A DNA stretch of 64,000 bases from NCBI RefSeq assembly GCF_000331575.1, contig NZ_ANOK01000003.1, positions 585,314 to 649,313 on the forward strand, written 5' to 3'. Each line of letters starts with the position of its first letter. Positions within the stretch are counted from its first letter, which is position 1. The notes under the pieces are model-generated. The model worked only from the letters and a program-made list of their open reading frames with translations, ran no database searches and was not told the DNA's origin. The DNA comes from Calidifontibacillus oryziterrae. Its GTDB lineage: Bacteria > Bacillota > Bacilli > Bacillales > Bacillaceae_J. Below, piece by piece: positions 59,356-64,000 of this stretch. A program made the translations under genes and the position numbers.

Positions 59356-60228
59356 TTATTGAATATTTATTGGACCTTTCCATATACGTTTATTTATCGC
59401 CTCGGAGACAAATAGCAATATAAAAGATGTAGAGACACCGTACCATTTATCCCACCACACGAGACTGTGGTGGATGCCGTATTTTTGCAAAATCATGATC
59501 AAAAAATAAGTGAGTGTGACAATAATTGGATATTTCAACCATTTGCGTTTCCAGCGGATTTTCAAAGTAAGAGTGAACAAAAATGTGTAGATCATCCAAT
59601 ACACAACTGCAAATGCTGATGAATCATGATAAGGATCATGGAACCAGCCTATTTCATAAATCCGAGTGCTAAGAAATATCATTGGTATTGTAATCTGCAC
59701 ATTTCCGATTAGAGCTGCCGTAATGAGATACAGAGTTATAAAGTGAAGGAAACCCCTTAGAGGTAGCATCAATTTTGGAAACCATAGCTTTGCCAATGAA
59801 AAATATAATGGAAGTCCAATGGCGGTATAACTTATTCTCCACCAATTATGGCGGTATAGGTCCAATTCCAAGAACAGCCATTCGATTCCGACAAACATTC
59901 CGGTAAACACCAAAATGAATCGCCATGAGCATTGAAAAACAGCTATCAATACAGCTACCACTGGCAAGGAAAGCAAATTTGATGCCATCCCACCTAAATT
60001 GCTATCATAAAATTCGCTTTTCTGAATAATCTCAGGGTAAAATTGATAACAACTTAGAAATATATAGTTAATCGAATCGATTACATAGGCAACACTGGAC
60101 ATGACCATGAACAACAGTAGGCTTCTATATGTTTTGGATTTGAGACAGACGAAAACCAGCAGTGTTATGCTTAATATTGCCAAGCTTAGATACCATAGTG
60201 AATTGGAATGCATACACGAATTTTCCAT
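59356..60228 (-). CDS. Eight-to-nine-span membrane protein, CBO0543-like
   Basis: A 290-residue polytopic membrane protein. Aromatic-rich signatures 'LELDLYRHNWWRISYTAIGL' and 'HHSLVWWDKWYGVSTSFILL' and the overall layout resemble the CBO0543-type protein at 26585, though it is larger. Function unknown. Monocistronic. Confidence 0.65.
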   Translation of the reverse strand: MENSCMHSNSLWYLSLAILSITLLVFVCLKSKTYRSLLLFMVMSSVAYVIDSINYIFLSCYQFYPEIIQKSEFYDSNLGGMASNLLSLPVVAVLIAVFQCSWRFILVFTGMFVGIEWLFLELDLYRHNWWRISYTAIGLPLYFSLAKLWFPKLMLPLRGFLHFITLYLITAALIGNVQITIPMIFLSTRIYEIGWFHDPYHDSSAFAVVYWMIYTFLFTLTLKIRWKRKWLKYPIIVTLTYFLIMILQKYGIHHSLVWWDKWYGVSTSFILLFVSEAINKRIWKGPINIQ

Positions 60229-60341
60229 CCTCTGTCTTTTTACTTTAGAATTCCCATACTAGATATTTATTACTCAATTTTCACTATATTTTCCCATTTG
60301 TTGTACTTTATGAATCAATACGATCGGTGAACAGAGCATAA

Positions 60342-60461
60342 GAAAGAGAAATTCGCAACGCTGCGCTAAAGCTCTTTTGCAAATATGGTTCGGACAAAAC
60401 AAATATAAATGAAATTGCTCAATATGTTGGGGTTTCTCCTGAACCAAGTAAACCTTACTAA
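60342..60461 (+). pseudogene. TetR-family regulator fragment (helix-turn-helix only)
   Basis: 'EREIRNAALKLFCKYGSDKT' and 'NINEIAQYVGVSPEPSKPY' followed by a stop codon is the N-terminal DNA-binding part of a TetR protein, lacking a start codon and the ligand-binding domain. It begins directly after an in-frame TAA and is truncated after the recognition helix. Confidence 0.65.
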
Positions 60462-60585
60462 TAATCCTCTTGCTGATTCTAATGCTGCTTGTCCCCATTT
60501 TGTATTTAACAACATTCCTCATTTCCCCTCTTGTACATTGAGTGAAATATTGCTCATCAAGCCAAACTGTCAAAATTATTAAAGA

Positions 60586-60636
60586 ACAAAAAAAGACGTC
60601 GGTTTCTTAACAGCTAAGAAACGACGTCTTTTTTTA
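60586..60636. terminator. Strong bidirectional terminator
   Basis: GACGTCGGTTTCTTA and TAAGAAACGACGTC form a long stem (one bulged G) flanked by seven or more A and seven T. Confidence 0.85.
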
Positions 60637-60694
60637 TAAATTGCTCTCTAAAATAAAATATATCTTTCGGAAGTATTTGAAAGCAAGTTCAAAA

Positions 60695-60877
60695 TTAGGA
60701 ATTCCGCAAAATCTTATCCATCGCTTTTCCCTTTGCTAACTCATCGATTATTTTTCCGCTCTTTTCTCTACATATCAAATAGGTTTCTGAATAAAAATCA
60801 TTTACCTTTTTCCATGCGAAGATCTTCTTTTTCCCCTTTTTCATAAAATAAATATGCAAACCAATTTCTATTATCAA
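60695..60877 (-). pseudogene. Chimeric relic ending in a DUF2200 C-terminus
   Basis: The last 18 residues ([17 protein letters not shown]) match the end of DUF2200 proteins such as the one at 33495, but the preceding 'MKKGKKKIFAWKKVNDFYSE' is unrelated. The frame begins at 60877, four bases into the thermonuclease stop region. A deletion probably joined two genes. Confidence 0.55.
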
Positions 60878-61917
60878 CGTTCACATGCATATCCATCTTT
60901 ATCGCGATCCATTTTTGCCTGATAGGCAGGATGGCCCTCAGAAACACCGTCTGGATATACATTTCGTAATTCTGTACAGTTTTTAAAATTATCTTTTCCT
61001 GCATTAGATGTTCTTGGAGTGTTTACTGGATTTTTTACTGAGCCAGTTCCCGCTTTATCAAGATCGCCTTTTGTCGTTCCGTTTTCTCCATACGCCCATA
61101 AACCTTTATTATTTTCTCTAGCTTCCTTCGCAAACTTCACAAAAAACTTACTATATGTCACATCAGGTGGATACGTTGAAGGTTCAGCAAATCCGTTTAG
61201 CACTAAATCAGCATTAAACATTTTCGAACGTATCTCAGATTCATTCATAACATTTGTCGGAATCGCCATCCATATAAGTCTTAACGAACGCCCATAACGA
61301 TCTGTGTCAGAAACGTCTTTTTGCAAGTAAATTTGTTTTCCGTTAAGCTTTGATTTTGTGTAATTACTTGCTTCCTTCCCATATTCTTCCGTTCTCGTGG
61401 TGGATTCAGGCGTATTGACCCCAACCAATCTTACCTTTGTACCATCAGACAACTCAACGGTATCGCCATCAACCACCCTTGATACAGTGGCCAAAACTAA
61501 ACCAAGACTTGCCGCATCTTTTATTTTTGATTCCGTTATAACTTCATTTTTTTCCCGTTTTTCTATTTCTTCTTTTTTTTCAACTTCTAGAGGTTTTTCA
61601 ACTTCGTCGATTTCCTCTATTTCTTCGCCTTCTTCTACTTCTTCAATTTCTTCATGTGTTTCTTGTTGTATTTCTTCTTCAGGTTGTTCTTGTTCAACCT
61701 CTGCATTTTGTTCCACTCCTGGGCTAGAATCAGTGCCTTTATTATCTGTCGTTTCATCAGTTGACGTTGGCATCATGACGGCGATTATAAAAAGTACAAG
61801 TGATAATAACGCAACAAGACCGCCTTGATTCTTCTTTTTGGTTAATTTATTAACTACTATTAAGATCATACCAACAACTATACCAATGAGCCCAATAGCT
61901 CCTATCAAAGCATCCAT
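60874..61917 (-). CDS. Membrane-anchored thermonuclease with C-terminal Excalibur domain
   Basis: About 347 residues from ATG 61917 (GGAGGTTTAT upstream). Two N-terminal spans (to about residue 50), a long acidic linker with Glu/Gln-rich stretches (about 55-130), a staphylococcal-nuclease-type domain ('VVDGDTVELSDGTKVRLVGV' NTPES, 'DTDRYGRSLRLIW') and the Excalibur calcium-binding motif at the end ('NCTELRNVYPDGVSEGHPAY', DRDKDGYACER). Related proteins (YncB, YokF-like) degrade extracellular DNA or RNA. Its end overlaps the DUF2200 relic. Confidence 0.92.
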   Translation of the reverse strand: MDALIGAIGLIGIVVGMILIVVNKLTKKKNQGGLVALLSLVLFIIAVMMPTSTDETTDNKGTDSSPGVEQNAEVEQEQPEEEIQQETHEEIEEVEEGEEIEEIDEVEKPLEVEKKEEIEKREKNEVITESKIKDAASLGLVLATVSRVVDGDTVELSDGTKVRLVGVNTPESTTRTEEYGKEASNYTKSKLNGKQIYLQKDVSDTDRYGRSLRLIWMAIPTNVMNESEIRSKMFNADLVLNGFAEPSTYPPDVTYSKFFVKFAKEARENNKGLWAYGENGTTKGDLDKAGTGSVKNPVNTPRTSNAGKDNFKNCTELRNVYPDGVSEGHPAYQAKMDRDKDGYACER

Positions 61918-61990
61918 ATAAACCTCCAAAAACGAATTGTCATTTTACTAATTTAACATTATAAATAAGGAAATCCTGTTATTAATGAAA

Positions 61991-62018
61991 CCCTGTCATT
62001 TGGCAGGGCTTCTTTTTT
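61991..62018 (+). terminator. Terminator-like hairpin
   Basis: CCCTGTC and GGCAGGG with a 4-base loop, followed by TTCTTTTTT on the plus strand. No plus-strand gene ends here, so a lost gene or read-through control is possible. Confidence 0.5.
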
Positions 62019-62180
62019 GAAATAACTTATAAAATTCTTTCGTTATTATACCACAATTTTTAAAAAATCTATCCTTCATGCAAATTTGCCTATGAAACAT
62101 TTAATAATTAGGTGTTAGCAAATGAAAATTATTGGTAGAATATAAACATACTATCAACCGAATGAAAGGATTGAATAATT

Positions 62181-62939
62181 TTGACTAATATCGTCATTTG
62201 TGGCAGTTCAGGTAAAATGGGAAAGGTGATTCATAACATTATTTCTACTAGAGATGAATGTACAGTTGTGGCAGGAATTGATAAAAATACAGACGGTTCA
62301 ACTGATTTTCCAGTAGTATCGACTCCTAACTTACTCTCTTCTCTTTCTATTGAGCCGGATGTGATTATTGATTTTTCTCACCCATCCGTACTTGATGAAT
62401 TACTAGATTATTGCCTAACTAATAGAGTTGCGCTCGTTATTGCGACAACTGGATATAGCAAGGAAGAAATTGACAAGATTCATAAAGCTGCAAAAGATAT
62501 TCCTTTATTCTTTACAGCCAATATGTCTCTTGGTGTCAATTTGATTGCTGAACTAGCGAAAAAAGCAGTTTCTATTTTAGGTGATCAGTTTGATATTGAA
62601 ATCGTCGAAAAACACCATAACCAAAAGATCGATGCACCTTCAGGCACCGCGCTTATGCTTGCTGATGCGATTAACGAAGAAGTAGATCATCAATATACTT
62701 ATACATACGACCGACAAAGCGTTCGTGAAAAAAGAACAAAGAAAGAAATAGGTCTTCATGCTATCCGCGGGGGCACAATCGTTGGCGATCATGATATTAT
62801 TTTTGCTGGTCGGGATGAAATCGTAACCATTTCCCATCATGCAGCTTCTAAAGAAATTTTTGCTGTTGGGGCCGTTAACGCAGCCATTTTCTTAAAAGGG
62901 AAAGAACCAGGATTATATAATATGAAAAATTTGATTTAA
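62181..62939 (+). CDS. dapB: 4-hydroxy-tetrahydrodipicolinate reductase
   Basis: A 252-residue enzyme of the lysine/diaminopimelate pathway: 'NIVICGSSGKMGKVIHNIIS' is the NAD(P)H Rossmann loop, 'DVIIDFSHPSVLDELLDYCL' and 'VALVIATTGYSKEEIDK' surround the cofactor, 'FFTANMSLGVNLIAELAKKA' and 'IEIVEKHHNQKIDAPSGTAL' carry the substrate-binding His-His and K-x-D-A-P-S-G-T-A motif, and 'LHAIRGGTIVGDHDIIFAGR' binds the product. It reduces the dihydrodipicolinate precursor. Start is TTG 62181 (GAAAGGA upstream). In most bacilli dapB is linked to mgsA/bshB1, so this isolated copy may be a paralogue. Confidence 0.95.
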   Translation: MTNIVICGSSGKMGKVIHNIISTRDECTVVAGIDKNTDGSTDFPVVSTPNLLSSLSIEPDVIIDFSHPSVLDELLDYCLTNRVALVIATTGYSKEEIDKIHKAAKDIPLFFTANMSLGVNLIAELAKKAVSILGDQFDIEIVEKHHNQKIDAPSGTALMLADAINEEVDHQYTYTYDRQSVREKRTKKEIGLHAIRGGTIVGDHDIIFAGRDEIVTISHHAASKEIFAVGAVNAAIFLKGKEPGLYNMKNLI

Positions 62940-63004
62940 TAAGATAGATAAACCTTGTTATAAAGTCAATACAGAGAGATTCAGCAACTATTGATTAAAC
63001 AAAT

Positions 63005-63087
63005 AAACCATCCATTCGTTGGACTGCACCCCTATTGTTAGACACAATGCTAACAATTGAAGGTGTAGTTCATAGTTTGGATGGTTT
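63005..63087. repeat. Nested palindrome, second copy of the core
   Basis: Outer arms AAACCATCCA and TGGATGGTTT enclose the same inner core as at 2727-2825 (ACTGCACC..TATTGTTAGACACAATGCTAACAATTGAAGGTGTAGTT). A T-run follows the right arm, so it probably terminates dapB transcription. Confidence 0.65.
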
Positions 63088-63166
63088 TTGCAATTCTATT
63101 TTTGTATTAAACAATAGAGTGCTATTTGTACACTAACACCAGTACAGCTATTTGCCAAGTCATTAA

Positions 63167-63195
63167 AAAATGTCGGTTATGAAAACCGACATTTT
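63167..63195. terminator. Hairpin with perfect 12-bp stem
   Basis: AAAATGTCGGTT and AACCGACATTTT pair around a 5-base loop ATGAA. Located between the convergent dapB and methyltransferase genes. Confidence 0.75.
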
Positions 63196-63335
63196 GATCG
63201 GGCTTTTTTACTAACGCTTCGTATAGTTTAAGTGAAAATCTTCACAATTCTTTGTGTAGGAGCATATAAAAAAAGAAGCATTCTTATTAAAGAAAAGCGC
63301 CCGTTTGTGGAACTAATGAGTGAAAATTAAACCAA

Positions 63336-63980
63336 TTATTTAATTGCTTTAGTTGCGATATAACAAGGCATAAATTCTGTTAATTTTCCTTCATGGTGAT
63401 TGTCCTCATAAAGGTCTTTAAGCTGAAATCCAGCTTTCATCTGTCCGCCAATCTGGGTTTCTAATGAATGGCTGAATTGCAATCCACCCATTTTAATTAA
63501 TTCTTCAACCTTATTTTCCTTATTTTCCTTCAGTCCATCGTAAGGTAATTTATTTAGCACCTCTAGTTCTTGATCTCCATCACCAAACATGTAGACAACA
63601 GGGTTTGTAAATCCAGCAAGAAGTACTCCACCTTTTTTCAAAACCCGATAACACTCATTCCAAACATGTTCTACATTTTGGACATAGCAGTTGGATACAG
63701 GATGAAAAATCATGTCGAATGTATTATCCGCAAATGGTAAAGTCTTGCTCATATCACCTTTGATGATTTCTATGGAATACCCTTCTCTGTCTGCAACCAT
63801 TTTCTCCAACTCTAATTGCTTATCCGAATAATCAAAAACAGTTACTTCCGCCATTTGTGCTGCGAAAATCGGGCATTGTTGAGCGCCACCACTAGCAAGT
63901 CCTAAAACCTTTGCACCATTTAATGGGATAAACCAATCTTGAGGAACAGTTTTGCAAGGGGTACCGTCAGGAAACCGCAT
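63336..63980 (-). CDS. Class I SAM-dependent methyltransferase
   Basis: A 214-residue protein: 'FIPLNGAKVLGLASGGAQQC' (SAM motif I), 'EVTVFDYSDKQLELEKMVAD' (motif II), 'PFADNTFDMIFHPVSNCYVQ' (motif IV) and 'WNECYRVLKKGGVLLAGFTN'. It resembles a known bacillus group whose members carry about 40 extra N-terminal residues ending in a VP..WF motif. Here the ATG at 63980 is preceded by an in-frame TAA and has no ribosome binding site, so the gene may be 5'-truncated or frameshifted near the window edge. Confidence 0.75.
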   Translation of the reverse strand: MRFPDGTPCKTVPQDWFIPLNGAKVLGLASGGAQQCPIFAAQMAEVTVFDYSDKQLELEKMVADREGYSIEIIKGDMSKTLPFADNTFDMIFHPVSNCYVQNVEHVWNECYRVLKKGGVLLAGFTNPVVYMFGDGDQELEVLNKLPYDGLKENKENKVEELIKMGGLQFSHSLETQIGGQMKAGFQLKDLYEDNHHEGKLTEFMPCYIATKAIK

Positions 63981-64000
63981 TTATCTTAACTTTGATGTGA

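Noticed and set aside
60274..60573. 99-codon minus-strand frame
   Set aside because: The plus strand in this stretch encodes a recognisable TetR helix-turn-helix fragment; the minus frame has no motif.
62040..62180. Lysine riboswitch upstream of dapB
   Set aside because: No conserved L-box helices or terminator are visible in the 140-base leader; only a short leader precedes the TTG start.

Overview
The window is about 35% G+C chromosomal DNA from a spore-forming member of the Bacillaceae (Bacillus in the broad sense). The evidence is strong AGGAGG-type ribosome binding sites, frequent TTG/GTG starts, a CotW/CotX-type spore-coat cluster at 46.3-48.6 kb, two ECF sigma/anti-sigma pairs, YoaS/YozG-, PadR/HAAS-, DUF3231- and CBO0543-type families, and LysM/VanY cell-wall hydrolases. 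No rRNA, tRNA, CRISPR array, intact transposase or prophage was seen. Most genes are monocistronic or in pairs, with hairpin terminators between them, and most lie on the minus strand. This is an accessory-rich segment: only dapB, mqo, the cysteine desulfurase and perhaps rsgA belong to central metabolism or core processes.

Layout. 0-13.7 kb: start of an M29 aminopeptidase, an XRE repressor with a palindromic promoter, an orphan NMT1-like solute-binding lipoprotein, DUF1259, a BcrC-like PAP2 phosphatase, a PadR regulator facing a 25-bp operator-like repeat, a DUF2087/GIY-YIG pair, an ECF sigma + DUF4179 anti-sigma operon, a frameshifted repeat-bearing lipoprotein, a metallophosphoesterase, and a LysE exporter divergent from a MocR regulator across a perfect inverted repeat. 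13.8-14.66 kb: a 51-bp tandem array. 14.7-20.3 kb: a second ECF sigma/anti-sigma pair, a GNAT, a Bcr/CflA efflux pump and a YoaS/YozG-type operon. 20.5-36.3 kb: many small lipoproteins and membrane proteins, broken genes (zinc ribbon, LysR, sigma factor, LURP-like), an AAA ATPase bracketed by a full and a 3'-truncated haemolysin III gene, methyltransferase, GNAT, DUF4901, DUF2200 and an FMN reductase. 36.6-45.9 kb: rsgA behind a leader-peptide attenuator-like region, cysteine desulfurase, TetR/DUF5367-like pair, MBL hydrolase with a tandem array seeded by its own 3' end, and a PadR/HAAS/DUF4173 regulon sharing one operator. 46.3-50.9 kb: cotW- and cotX-like genes flanking a second 51-bp array, then mqo. 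51-64 kb: LysM/VanY peptidase, YtrA-type GntR/ABC operon, rifampicin ADP-ribosyltransferase (arr), DUF3231, GyrI-like, thermonuclease-Excalibur protein, dapB and a methyltransferase.

Two things stand out. First, the rsgA gene (37761 to 36676, minus) is preceded by its own promoter, an 18-codon leader ORF with a strong ribosome binding site, and an anti-Shine-Dalgarno segment that can pair either with a GGGGAGG run inside the leader or with the rsgA ribosome binding site. This looks like a translational attenuator for a ribosome-assembly GTPase. Second, the segment carries at least ten minisatellite-like arrays with units of 15, 21, 23, 25, 28-38, 31-37, 37 and 51 bp, plus dispersed short repeats. 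Two 51-bp arrays 33 kb apart share one unit, and one 37-bp array is visibly built from the last codons of the gene next to it. Functional names rest on motif recognition by eye; no database search was run.
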